In this document: piece after piece, positions 50,878-58,872 of the stretch
Layout: each line of letters opens with the position of its first letter
How positions within the stretch are numbered: the first letter of the stretch is position 1
From: an uncultured Chryseobacterium sp.
GTDB taxonomy: Bacteria > Bacteroidota > Bacteroidia > Flavobacteriales > Weeksellaceae
DNA length: 64,000 nt
Assembly: GCA_913778505.1 (NCBI GenBank)
Contig: CAJYWD010000007.1
Location: forward strand, 1-64,000
Direction: 5' to 3'
Position numbers and translations under genes: made by a program
The notes under the pieces: model-generated
The model's database searches: none
Told to the model about the DNA's origin: nothing
The model's input: only the letters and a program-made list of their open reading frames with translations

Positions 50878-51642
50878 ATGAACAGACCATTGATATTGGT
50901 AACCAATGATGACGGAATTACTGCGCCTGGCATCAGAAAATTAATCAGCATAGTCAACGAAATCGGAGATGTCATCGTCGTTGCGCCCAACTCTCCGCAA
51001 AGCGGCAAAGGTCACGCTATTACCATTAACTCCACATTAAGCTTCGAAGAGCTCAATCTTGATGGACCTCAGAGAGATTTTTCCTGCTCCGGGACGCCCG
51101 TGGATTGTGTGAAAATGGCCTTAGATAAGATTCTTCCTAGAAAACCGGATTTGGTAGTTTCAGGGATTAATCATGGTGCCAATTCTTCGATTAATGTTAT
51201 CTATTCAGGCACAATGTCTGCAGCTGTGGAAGCAGGCGTAGAAGGTTTGCAGGCCATTGGATTTTCTTTATCCGATCTGAAATGGGAAGCCGATTTTGAC
51301 CAAGCTGAGGATCTTATCAAAGATATTATCCTGAAAACTTTGGAAAATCCTATGCCGAACGGTGTCGTGCTGAATGTCAACATTCCGAAACTGGAAAAAT
51401 CCGAGATCAAAGGCATCAAAATCTGTAAGCAGGCCAATGCCAAGTGGGAAGAAAGTTTTGACGAGAGAACCAATCCGCACGGCAGAAAATATTACTGGCT
51501 TACAGGCTATTTCAATAATATGGACGAGTCTGAAGATGCAGACGAAACGGCATTGGCTAATGGTTACATCAGCATTGTCCCGGTCAAGTTTGACCTTACC
51601 GCCTACGAATACATGAACGAACTGAATTCTATTTATAAATAG
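50878..51642 (+). CDS. surE: 5'/3'-nucleotidase SurE
   Basis: A metal-dependent phosphatase for nucleoside 5'- and 3'-monophosphates. The 254-residue protein has the metal motif NDDG at 10-13, APNSPQSGKGHAIT near 38 (metal Ser), CSGTPVDCVKMAL near 71 and the conserved SGINHGANSS near 95. The C-terminal part (after about 190) forms the dimer arm. A Crp-like regulator starts 6 bp later, so the two share a transcript. Confidence 0.95.
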   Translation: MNRPLILVTNDDGITAPGIRKLISIVNEIGDVIVVAPNSPQSGKGHAITINSTLSFEELNLDGPQRDFSCSGTPVDCVKMALDKILPRKPDLVVSGINHGANSSINVIYSGTMSAAVEAGVEGLQAIGFSLSDLKWEADFDQAEDLIKDIILKTLENPMPNGVVLNVNIPKLEKSEIKGIKICKQANAKWEESFDERTNPHGRKYYWLTGYFNNMDESEDADETALANGYISIVPVKFDLTAYEYMNELNSIYK

Positions 51643-51648
51643 AAATGG

Positions 51649-52218
51649 ATGGAGTTTATCAGACAATATTTGCTTTCTAAAGGTATTCCGCTGACTGAAG
51701 AAAACTGGCGCCCCTTCTTGGAGAAGAATACCAGGAGAGAATTCAAAAAGAAGGAGTTAATTCTGCAAAAGGGGGAAGTGGATAATTATCTTTCCTTTGT
51801 AGAAACTGGTGCTGCCAGACTTTTCTTCACCAAAGAAAATAAAGAACTAACGGTAAGGTTTGTTTTCCAGCATCAGTTTCTCACGGCATATGATTCCTTT
51901 ACACAGAGAACGCCTTCCAGATGCGATATTGAGGCATTGACCGACATGGTGGTGTGGCAGATTCATCATGACGATCTTCAGCAGATTTATCAGACCGTGC
52001 CAATCGGTAATCTGGTGGGTCGCCTGACTGTAGAAGCTCTTTACGTGGAAAAACTCAACCGTGAATTCTCATTCCTCAGCGAGACCGCAGAAGAACGCTA
52101 TCTCTCCTTGCTTAAGCAGCAACCTGACCTTTTTCAGAAGATTCCGCTGAAGCACATTGCATCCTACATGGGCATTACACCACAGGCACTTAGCAGAATC
52201 AGGCGCCGCATTTATTAA
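51649..52218 (+). CDS. Crp/Fnr family regulator
   Basis: A 189-residue regulator with a cyclic-nucleotide-type sensor domain (about 25-115: KKKELILQKGEVDNYLSFVETGAARLFF read in pieces) and a C-terminal winged helix (KHIASYMGITPQALSRIRRRI, 166-187). There are no cysteines for an Fnr iron-sulfur cluster, and the cAMP-binding residues are not clear. This is the short form common in Bacteroidota. It follows surE by 6 bp. Confidence 0.9.
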   Translation: MEFIRQYLLSKGIPLTEENWRPFLEKNTRREFKKKELILQKGEVDNYLSFVETGAARLFFTKENKELTVRFVFQHQFLTAYDSFTQRTPSRCDIEALTDMVVWQIHHDDLQQIYQTVPIGNLVGRLTVEALYVEKLNREFSFLSETAEERYLSLLKQQPDLFQKIPLKHIASYMGITPQALSRIRRRIY

Positions 52219-52296
52219 CCAAGGTTCATTTCACGAGTGGATTTTTAATTCTACTTTTGTAGAAATCTAGAGATAGATCAAAGATCCAAATGAAGA

Positions 52297-52329
52297 AAAT
52301 AAGCATTCAGACTCTGGATGCTTTTTTGA
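52297..52329 (+). terminator. Terminator of the surE-Crp operon
   Basis: AAGCATTCAGA and TCTGGATGCTT share an 11-bp imperfect stem, followed by TTTTTG. Confidence 0.7.
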
Positions 52330-52361
52330 TGATATTTCGGCAGAGGGTAAGAACTAATAAA

Positions 52362-52387
52362 AAACCGCTACACGTAGCGGTTTTTCT
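52362..52387 (-). terminator. Terminator of the 52394 gene
   Basis: AAAACCGCTAC and GTAGCGGTTTT form a perfect 11-bp stem with A and T runs on the two sides. Confidence 0.88.
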
Positions 52388-52393
52388 ATTGAT

Positions 52394-52903
52394 TTAATTG
52401 AAAGCATTGTCGTAAGTCATAGACGAAAAATCAATTTTTACGATCGCTTTGGAATCGATGGGAACATTGTTGCATTTGGCAGGAATCCAGGTTTTGTTCA
52501 CCTTTGCGGCCGCATCTTTCAGGTCGTTCAGGAGCGGAGTGCTGTTTGCCACGTTAGGGCCGGCTTCAATTTTGGAGAGTACACCTTCTTTATTGATGTA
52601 AAGCTTGATAAAAAACAATCCGTTTACGGCATAGCTGCTCCAGTTGACGTTCTTCTGAAGATTCGTCTTGAGATCCTTCAGGTAAGCATCCGAACCGCCG
52701 GGATATCTCAGACTCTTGAATATGGAACGGTCGCAGATGGCATCGTCGATCTGGTAAATGCCCCGTACATTGTAAGTGACCGCACTGGCAGAGGTATCGT
52801 TCATCGGGATGTCCATATTAATCGATTCTTCCACGTCATTATTGCTCTGCGCAAAGGCGAAACTGCCTAGCAATAAGCTTATTGAAAATAATATTGATTT
52901 CAT
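52394..52903 (-). CDS. Secreted protein with TonB-C-like domain
   Basis: A 169-residue exported protein with a signal peptide (MKSILFSISLLLGSFAFAQ). The mature part (RYPGGSDAYLKDLKTNLQKN, then FFIKLYINKEGVLSKIEAG, then WIPAKCNNVPID) follows the pattern of the small TonB C-terminal-like domain found in many periplasmic flavobacterial proteins. There is no membrane anchor beyond the signal, so it is not a normal TonB. Role unknown. Single-gene unit. Confidence 0.75.
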   Translation of the reverse strand: MKSILFSISLLLGSFAFAQSNNDVEESINMDIPMNDTSASAVTYNVRGIYQIDDAICDRSIFKSLRYPGGSDAYLKDLKTNLQKNVNWSSYAVNGLFFIKLYINKEGVLSKIEAGPNVANSTPLLNDLKDAAAKVNKTWIPAKCNNVPIDSKAIVKIDFSSMTYDNAFN

Positions 52904-52960
52904 AGAATTGGATTTTGATCTGAAAATTAAATTAAGAAAATCTGTGCCAAATCAATAGTA

Positions 52961-54160
52961 TTATAACACTTCAATCTGATTCTTTAATAAATCTTCAAAT
53001 TCATCTCTTTTTCTGATGAGATGCGCTTTTCCTTCCAGGAACATCACTTCCGCAGGCTTTAGTCTGGAATTGAAATTAGAGCTCATTTCAAAACCGTAAG
53101 CACCGGCATTTCTGAACACGATCACGTCGCCTTCTCTCACTTCATTAATTTTTCTGTCCCACGCAAAAGTATCTGTCTCACAGATGTTTCCGACAACGGT
53201 GTAGATTCTTTCCGGACCTTTCGGATTAGAAAGGTTCTCGATAATGTGGTAAGAATCGTAGAACATCGGACGAATCAGATGATTGAATCCAGAATTAACA
53301 CCTACGAAAACTGTCGCAGTAGTTTGTTTGATAACATTAGATTTTACCAGGAAATGGCCACTTTTGCTTACCAGGAATTTCCCCGGCTCAAACCAAAGCT
53401 GGAATTTTTTCCCGGAAGTTTCCTCGTGTTTTTTAATGGCAGCATTTACTTTTTTCCCGAGGGATTTTACGTCCGTTTCCAGGTCGCCGTCTTGGTATGG
53501 CACTTTGAAACCGCTTCCCATATCCAGATATTTGAGATTCGGAAAATGTTCTGCCAATTCGAACATAATATCAAGACCTTGGAGGAACACATCCGGATCC
53601 TTGATCTCGCTTCCGGTGTGCATGTGAAGACCTTCTACATTCAGGTTTGTAGATTTCATAACACGTTCGATGTGACGAAGCTGATGAATAGAAATCCCGA
53701 ATTTGGAATCGATGTGTCCTGTTGAGATTTTATAATTGCCACCGGCAAAAATGTGCGGGTTGATTCTCACAAAAATCGGGTAAGAACCTCCGAACTTATT
53801 CCCGAATTGTTCCAGAATCGAAATGTTATCAATGTTGATATGAACATTCAGAGACATGGCTTCCTCGATTTCTGCCAGGTCAACACAATTTGGTGTGAAA
53901 AGGATTCTGTCATTGGTAAATCCGGCTTTCAAACCCAATTTCACTTCATTAATCGACACACAATCCAGAGAAGCGCCCAGCTTTTCGACGTATTTCAGGA
54001 TGTTGATATTGGTTAAAGCTTTGGCTGCATAGAAAAATCTCGTATTCTTCGAAAAAGAAGACGTCAGTTTTTCATATTGTTCGCGTATCGATTGAACATC
54101 ATACACATAAACGGGTGTCCCGAATTCTTTTGCTATAGCCAGCAAATCCTGATTTGTCAT
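52961..54160 (-). CDS. lysA: Diaminopimelate decarboxylase
   Basis: The last enzyme of lysine synthesis: meso-diaminopimelate to L-lysine and CO2. The 399-residue PLP barrel enzyme carries Lys47 (FFYAAKALTN), HMHTGSEI near 178 and GSGFKVPY near 215, GxEPG-like FEPGKFLV near 258, and CETDTFAWD near 322 with the substrate cysteine. The start at 54160 fits the family. It follows a long leader with its own small ORF and terminator hairpin (54184-54363), which suggests attenuation. Confidence 0.95.
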   Translation of the reverse strand: MTNQDLLAIAKEFGTPVYVYDVQSIREQYEKLTSSFSKNTRFFYAAKALTNINILKYVEKLGASLDCVSINEVKLGLKAGFTNDRILFTPNCVDLAEIEEAMSLNVHINIDNISILEQFGNKFGGSYPIFVRINPHIFAGGNYKISTGHIDSKFGISIHQLRHIERVMKSTNLNVEGLHMHTGSEIKDPDVFLQGLDIMFELAEHFPNLKYLDMGSGFKVPYQDGDLETDVKSLGKKVNAAIKKHEETSGKKFQLWFEPGKFLVSKSGHFLVKSNVIKQTTATVFVGVNSGFNHLIRPMFYDSYHIIENLSNPKGPERIYTVVGNICETDTFAWDRKINEVREGDVIVFRNAGAYGFEMSSNFNSRLKPAEVMFLEGKAHLIRKRDEFEDLLKNQIEVL

Positions 54161-54183
54161 AAGTTAGATTTTTAAAAATAAAA

Positions 54184-54211
54184 AGGCAGATTCTTACAAA
54201 AAGAGTCTGCC
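54184..54211 (-). terminator. Terminator-like hairpin in the lysA leader
   Basis: On the minus strand GGCAGACTCTT and AAGAATCTGCC form an 11-bp stem (one mismatch or wobble), followed by TTTTTATTTTT. Only 24 bp separate it from the lysA start, leaving no room for another promoter, so lysA transcription must pass through it. Confidence 0.7.
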
Positions 54212-54239
54212 GCAATAGATATCTTATGCACGCAACTCT

Positions 54240-54311
54240 TTATACATTCCAAACCTTAGAGAACCTTACAGCCCCCTTTTTTCCGATTTTGCTTTGTTTA
54301 AAATATTGCAT
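54240..54311 (-). CDS. Lysine-rich leader peptide upstream of lysA
   Basis: A 23-codon ORF starts 22 bp after the -7 element and ends about 30 bp before the terminator hairpin. It begins MQYFKQSKIGKKG and ends RFSKVWNV, with five lysines. That is the layout of a leader peptide for attenuation. It is inference: five lysines are many for 23 residues but only two are adjacent, and it could also be an independent small gene. Confidence 0.45.
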   Translation of the reverse strand: MQYFKQSKIGKKGAVRFSKVWNV

Positions 54312-54332
54312 TGCTTTGTTAAAAAATTTTTG

Positions 54333-54363
54333 CAAAATTAGAGTTTATCTGTAAATCCTGCAA
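54333..54363 (-). promoter_or_regulatory. Promoter of the lysA leader
   Basis: On the minus strand TTG (54361-54363) and TAATTTTG (54333-54340) are 20 bp apart, fitting the Bacteroidota promoter form. Confidence 0.65.
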
Positions 54364-54384
54364 TGGTTTAGGGTGGTTTTTATT

Positions 54385-54714
54385 TTGGGCAGCTTAATTC
54401 GCCAGTAGTTTATCCTGAGTTTATCGAAGAGCTCCTAATCTTATTTGCTGAACATTTCAGATTAAATAGAACTTTATCCGCTCAAATCGAGGAACGAGAT
54501 TCTTCGATTCAAATAAAAAGAACATATAAATAGGAGATAATTCGGGCTGCGGACTTTTACATAAAAAATTTGTCCCCATAAAAATTTATTTTTATTATTC
54601 CGTACGAATCTCAACCGTTTGGATTGAATTTGTAGAACACTTCGCTGGGTTTCCTACGGCGATGACAAAGACTGATTTCAAACAGAAAACTTTTGTGTCT
54701 TTTTTGTTTGAAAA
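54385..54714. repeat. Gene-free stretch with dispersed repeats
   Basis: About 54388-54560 begins GGGCAGCTTAATTCGCC and ends TAATTCGGGCTGC, like the ends of the element at 30301-30418. About 54595-54668 (ATTCCGTACGAATCTCAAC ... TTTCCTACGGCGATGACAAAG) is related to 5498-5551. No gene is seen. Confidence 0.5.
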
Positions 54715-55944
54715 CTATTTTTCAGGAAGCGTAGAAACTTCAAACTCATTCCTCAAAAGCGCAAGCTGCAGATCGTTCTGCAAGTCCTGAGTGAAGGATT
54801 TTACAGGCAACATAAGCTTTTTAATTTTCTCCAAAGATTGGATTTGATGGTACAATTCGTAAAAGCCAAAACCTATTAATTTGCCTTTTTCCAAAACCAA
54901 AAATGATTTTTCGCCTAAAGTTCTTCCACCAGATGTCCAGATTTGGTTTCTGTTTTTAAGGCTGAGTTTGTCCGCCAGCATTTGCACATCATTCAGCTCT
55001 TTTTTAGATCGTAGATAATTCATCGCCTTTAGTCCCTGCGTGTAGCTTTTGAACTTCAGCAGCGGTTTCTCCTCTTTGTTCCTGGTTTTTTCCAGCGACA
55101 GCTTATCTTTCCGGAAATACAATCCGAAGGTTAACGGCTGTTTTTTCTGGATACCTTTGTTCTGCATCATTAGTTTGGCAATCAGGTCCGTACCGGTGAG
55201 TTCGTAGGATATTTTTTCCGTATTATCCTGGATGGTCTTCAGTCTGACTTTGTCGGATTCCAGAATTTTTTTCGCAGATTTATAGAGATCGTCCACCACA
55301 TCGGAAAAAATAATTTTACCGTCGGAATTCTGAAAGTAGAGAATGCCGCGTTCATTCGGCAGCTCCTCGGTCAGGATCTGGATTTTGCTGATATAGTTTT
55401 TGGCGCTGCTTTCTTCCTGTTGAGATTCAATGATTTCATGATCCTTATCCTTGATCATCAATAATTTAAACAGATCCAAAGTGGCTCTCGCATCGCCGCT
55501 CGCACGATGGGCTTCACTTAAAGGGATTCCTATGGATTTGCAAAGCTTACTTAATGAATAACTTTTCTCATCAGGAATCAATTTTTTAGCCAAGGGAATG
55601 GTGTCTAAAGTATTGATATTGAAGTCATAACCAAGCCGCTTGAAAGACTGGCGAAGCATTCTGTAGTCGAAATCAATATTGTGTCCAACCAAAACAGAAT
55701 CTTGCGTTATTTCCACCACGCGCTTGGCAATTTCATGAAATTTCGGTGCGGTAATCACCATTTTTGAGGTAATTCCGGTCAACTTTTGGACAAACGAAGA
55801 AATCTCGCTCTCGGGATTGACGAGGGAGATAAATTGGTCTGTAATCTCGTGACCGTCAAATCGATAGATGGCAATTTCTATAATGCTCTCTTTCCGGAAT
55901 GGTGCGCCGTTACTTTCTATGTCTATTATTGAATACATTTGCAT
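54715..55944 (-). CDS. DEDDh 3'-5' exonuclease (DnaQ-like) protein
   Basis: A 409-residue protein with an N-terminal DEDDh exonuclease: Exo I YSIIDIESNG (Asp and Glu near 8-10), Exo II VGHNIDFDYRML near 92 and Exo III HRASGDARATLDL near 147 (His and Asp). The C-terminal 240 residues resemble those of DnaQ-like proteins of the phylum, with no GIY-YIG signature that I can see. It may work in DNA repair. The true start may be the third codon (MYSIID, 55938). Confidence 0.85.
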   Translation of the reverse strand: MQMYSIIDIESNGAPFRKESIIEIAIYRFDGHEITDQFISLVNPESEISSFVQKLTGITSKMVITAPKFHEIAKRVVEITQDSVLVGHNIDFDYRMLRQSFKRLGYDFNINTLDTIPLAKKLIPDEKSYSLSKLCKSIGIPLSEAHRASGDARATLDLFKLLMIKDKDHEIIESQQEESSAKNYISKIQILTEELPNERGILYFQNSDGKIIFSDVVDDLYKSAKKILESDKVRLKTIQDNTEKISYELTGTDLIAKLMMQNKGIQKKQPLTFGLYFRKDKLSLEKTRNKEEKPLLKFKSYTQGLKAMNYLRSKKELNDVQMLADKLSLKNRNQIWTSGGRTLGEKSFLVLEKGKLIGFGFYELYHQIQSLEKIKKLMLPVKSFTQDLQNDLQLALLRNEFEVSTLPEK

Positions 55945-55998
55945 GTTGCCCCTTGGCAGTTATAACAGGCAAAATTAGGTATTAGTTTTCAGAAACGG

Positions 55999-56572
55999 TT
56001 ACCTTGGCTTGAAATATTCCAGGGCTTCCGGCTCAATCATTCTCGCATATATTATTCCGATGATAAAGACGAAAACCATCAGAGCCATAAATCCCAGAAC
56101 CATGTAGACCATCAGTAGGAAAGTCCTCAGCAGAGAACACTTTTTAAAGATTTATCCGGATAAAATTCTTGTGCATGAGCATAATTGCAGAATTGTAGCT
56201 GCTGAAAAACGTGGTGTAATCGTTCATGAATTCGGAGCTGGCATTTTTCTCCGGATAGAATCCCGCCATGATTTTACCGAGGCCGATCATTTTGAATGAT
56301 ATAAACGCAGAAATACCGCTCAGTACAAATGCCAGTAAGATGGGTTTGTAATGATTCACCCGATTCCCGTCAATAAATTCTCGCGCAGTCTTGCCAGGAT
56401 TCTTGAGAATATTTTTTACGGAATAGAGAAATCCTTTATTGGTGTGCAGGAAGGTGTGCTGAATCTCATCCCAAAGATATTTCCAGTCAATTCTCTTAAA
56501 TTTTTTCTGCCCAGAGTGGTTGCAGAAATTAGCGGTAATAATGGTATTGCAATTTTAACAATTCTATGCCAT
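55999..56572 (-). pseudogene. Decayed DUF3667 gene
   Basis: Read on the minus strand from ATG at 56570-56572, the frame gives MA-stop-NC-stop-NCNTIITANFCNHSGQ, then KKFKRIDWKYLWDEIQHTF, HTNKGFLYSVKNIL, TAREFIDGNRVNHYKPILLA. This is the zinc-ribbon start and core of a DUF3667 membrane protein, with two nonsense codons where Lys is expected and Ser for one ribbon Cys. The intact stretch 56144-56359 then stops, and 37 more codons (55999-56112, MVYMVLGFMALMVFV) continue in another frame. Two stops plus a frameshift or deletion make it a pseudogene. The last 37 codons could also be a separate small membrane gene. Confidence 0.75.
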
Positions 56573-56676
56573 AACTCTTTATTGATAATTAGTTGTCATT
56601 AATGGGATTGAATTGATGTAAAATTACAAATATATAGCAATGAGATATTTGGTTAGTCAAGAATTTCCGATAAAAA

Positions 56677-56705
56677 ATGTCCACTCAGAAAATCTGAATG
56701 GACAT
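56677..56705 (-). terminator. Terminator of the DUF3060-like gene
   Basis: ATGTCCA-c-TCAGA and TCTGA-a-TGGACAT form a stem, with TTTTTTATC following on the minus strand. Confidence 0.8.
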
Positions 56706-56730
56706 CGTGATGGGAAAGTTAAATGATTTA

Positions 56731-57138
56731 TTATTGTTTCTGGACACTGTTATCATAACCATTGATTGCTGTGGCTGGCTTTCCGGTTTTGGTAGGCGCG
56801 CTTCTGTAGTAAACTCTATTACCCGTGCCGTCTACACGGATGCTGCTCACCTTATCACCGTAAACCTGATTGCCGGTACCGGAAACTACCAGTTTTCCGA
56901 CTGTGCCATTAATTGTAATCACATTGTTTACGCCCTCAATATCAGCATTTCCTCCATTACTGCTAAAGGTTTTCGTTAGGGAAATTCCGTCCACAGTGAT
57001 GCTTTTCTCCTTCTGCGAATTGGTTCCCGTCTGAGCCGCAGCAAGTGTAAATCCAAATGCTACTACGGCGATTAAGGCTGATTTTTTAAGTAGATGCACA
57101 ACTAGTATTTTAAAAATCAGCAACAAATTAAATGCCAA
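56731..57138 (-). CDS. DUF3060-like secreted protein
   Basis: A 135-residue (or 122-residue) exported protein. The mature part repeats a short beta motif with Asn and Gly (GVNNVITINGTVGKLVVSGT, then GNQVYGDKVSSIRVDGTGNR), the pattern of DUF3060. The signal peptide is clearest from a GTG at 57097-57099 (HLLKKSALIAVVAFGFTLAAAQ); the ATG at 57138 adds a second hydrophobic stretch, so GTG may be the true start. Role unknown. Confidence 0.72.
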   Translation of the reverse strand: MAFNLLLIFKILVVHLLKKSALIAVVAFGFTLAAAQTGTNSQKEKSITVDGISLTKTFSSNGGNADIEGVNNVITINGTVGKLVVSGTGNQVYGDKVSSIRVDGTGNRVYYRSAPTKTGKPATAINGYDNSVQKQ

Positions 57139-57157
57139 CAGTTCAGTGTTTTATACG

Positions 57158-57709
57158 TCACACTTTATGATTAATGTAGGATGCTGTTGCGTTGACGTTT
57201 TCGGTAAATGTTGCAGGATTTCCCATCACCACGGAGTTATCAGGAATATCAGTGTTAACATAAGCATTCGGCGCTATTAATACGTTGTTTCCGATGCTGA
57301 TGTTTCCCACAAGAACGGCATTGGGGCCAATCCATACCTCGTTACCGATGTTTGGGACACCTTGATGCCTGCCACGGTTGGACTGCGCAATGGTAACGCC
57401 CTGCGCAATATTGCAGTTTTTGCCAATTTTAGCTTTCGGGTTGATGACCAGCTGGCCCCAGTGTCCCAGGTAAAGACCTTCCCCGATTTCTGTCTCAGGA
57501 TAGATCTGAAAACCGTATTTGATCTGGTAATGGCGCAGAAGCAATTTGTAATAAGTGCCGATAATGGGTTTTCTGTGATGCTTCTGAGCTTTTCTCAGAA
57601 TGTAAACGTAATGCAGGTTTGGGCTAAAACACTTTTTAAAAATTTGAAATGCCGACAGATATTTGCCGCATTCTCTGTAAAAATCTTTCTGTATAATAGA
57701 ATAACCCAT
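57158..57709 (-). CDS. Hexapeptide-repeat (serine acetyltransferase-like) transferase
   Basis: A 183-residue left-handed beta-helix acyltransferase. The hexapeptide coils run from about 70 to 165 (EIGEGLYLGHWGQLVINPKA, GKNCNIAQGVTIAQ, GNEVWIGPNAVLVGN, GNNVLIAPNAYVNTDIP), with the CysE-like end VVMGNPA. The likely catalytic His is in GLYLGHWG. In this setting, downstream of glycosyltransferases, it most likely acetylates a surface sugar and is not a cysteine-biosynthesis enzyme. It starts 9 bp after the glycosyltransferase stop. Confidence 0.88.
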   Translation of the reverse strand: MGYSIIQKDFYRECGKYLSAFQIFKKCFSPNLHYVYILRKAQKHHRKPIIGTYYKLLLRHYQIKYGFQIYPETEIGEGLYLGHWGQLVINPKAKIGKNCNIAQGVTIAQSNRGRHQGVPNIGNEVWIGPNAVLVGNISIGNNVLIAPNAYVNTDIPDNSVVMGNPATFTENVNATASYINHKV

Positions 57710-57718
57710 GGGATAAAA

Positions 57719-58864
57719 TTACAAATTATCCAGGATATCCATAATATGCTGTACAGAATTTTGCAGGTCAAAAGGCATTGTATAATCGGCAAGGTTCTGC
57801 TGATAATTGTTGAAAGTTTCAGGATGCTCCAGAGCCTGCTTCATACCAAGATAAATGCCGTCTTCAGAATTTTCCGTGATGAGGCCCAGCTTACCATCTT
57901 CAAGCATCTCGCGGACACCGGAAACATCCGTCGCAATGATGTTCTTCTTTAGTGTTATGGCCTCAAAAAGGACTGTAGGAAAACCCTCATATCTCGAGCT
58001 GAGGATATAAAAATCGGCTGCATTGATATAAGGATAGGGATTATCCGAAAAACCAAGCATGGTAACGGATTGATCTACGCCCAATTCATTTTTCAGGTTT
58101 TTAATATTGTCGAAATCGTAACCATCGCCCACAATCAGAATCTGGTGGAGAAAACCCTCGTCCAGAATTTTTTTATGGACACGCAGCAGCCTGTCAAATC
58201 CTTTCTGAGGAAAGACAGTACCTACTGAGATGAACGTCGGAACTGATGTCTTAAAAGTGTAACCGGTAACGGGCTTTCTAGCCTTAGCCAGGATCTCCTG
58301 CGTGTCAAGAGGATTGTAGATGCGAATAATTTTTTGCTGGTCCGATTCATTCACAGCAAGACTTAGAAATGTATTTTTAATCTTTTCCGATATGACCATC
58401 ACGCGATCATATCTGAAAAATGTCCTGATCGATTCCGGTGTATAGCCTTTCACCTGTGTGAGATCATTATGGATCCACATCAGCTTCTTCGAGGATTTCT
58501 GCGGACTTTGCAAAATCTCATCTTTGAAGCCATGGATTGCTGCAAATTCTATGTCGTATCGCTTATTTTTGAGGATATAGCGGTAGAGCAGTGCCGGGAA
58601 AGCTTTAAGGAGTTTCTGGTAGAGAACACGGTATATTTTCTGCGGAATATCCTGGGGTCTGTTGGTGGTAATCATCTCACCTCTGTTCAGATAGAGGACA
58701 TTGATCCAGTCTGGAACGTCGGGCAGGTATTTTCCAGAGTAGAGATTCAGAAGCAAATCAATCTCATAACGGTCCCCGGGGAGATTTTTGAGAAATGTCA
58801 CCAGCACTTTTTCTGCGCCGCCATGCCGCAGAGAGCCTATTCTGATGAGGATTTTCTTTTTCAA
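57719..58864 (-). CDS. Glycosyltransferase family 4
   Basis: A 381-residue GT-B glycosyltransferase. The N-terminal half starts KKKILIRIGSLRHGGAEKVL, the usual acceptor-domain loop. The C-terminal half has the Glycos_transf_1 motifs SVGTVFPQKGFDRLL near 215, GDGYDFDNIKNL near 246 and the E-x7-E region SRYEGFPTVLFEAITL near 293. It lies 8 bp after the FabH-like gene. The sugar donor is unknown. It resembles the GT4 at 61948 in layout. Confidence 0.92.
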   Translation of the reverse strand: MKKKILIRIGSLRHGGAEKVLVTFLKNLPGDRYEIDLLLNLYSGKYLPDVPDWINVLYLNRGEMITTNRPQDIPQKIYRVLYQKLLKAFPALLYRYILKNKRYDIEFAAIHGFKDEILQSPQKSSKKLMWIHNDLTQVKGYTPESIRTFFRYDRVMVISEKIKNTFLSLAVNESDQQKIIRIYNPLDTQEILAKARKPVTGYTFKTSVPTFISVGTVFPQKGFDRLLRVHKKILDEGFLHQILIVGDGYDFDNIKNLKNELGVDQSVTMLGFSDNPYPYINAADFYILSSRYEGFPTVLFEAITLKKNIIATDVSGVREMLEDGKLGLITENSEDGIYLGMKQALEHPETFNNYQQNLADYTMPFDLQNSVQHIMDILDNL

Positions 58865-58872
58865 TTTATAAT

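Noticed and set aside
52920-52945. Sigma-54 site on the minus strand before the 52394 gene (TTTGGCACAGATTTTCTTA)
   Set aside because: The -24 half fits but there is no GC at -12.
54184-54311. Lysine riboswitch (L box) before lysA
   Set aside because: The leader is too short and lacks the conserved multi-helix core; a leader-peptide attenuator fits better.
56144-56359. Stand-alone 71-aa membrane protein
   Set aside because: The same frame continues upstream as DUF3667 sequence through two stop codons, so it is part of a pseudogene.
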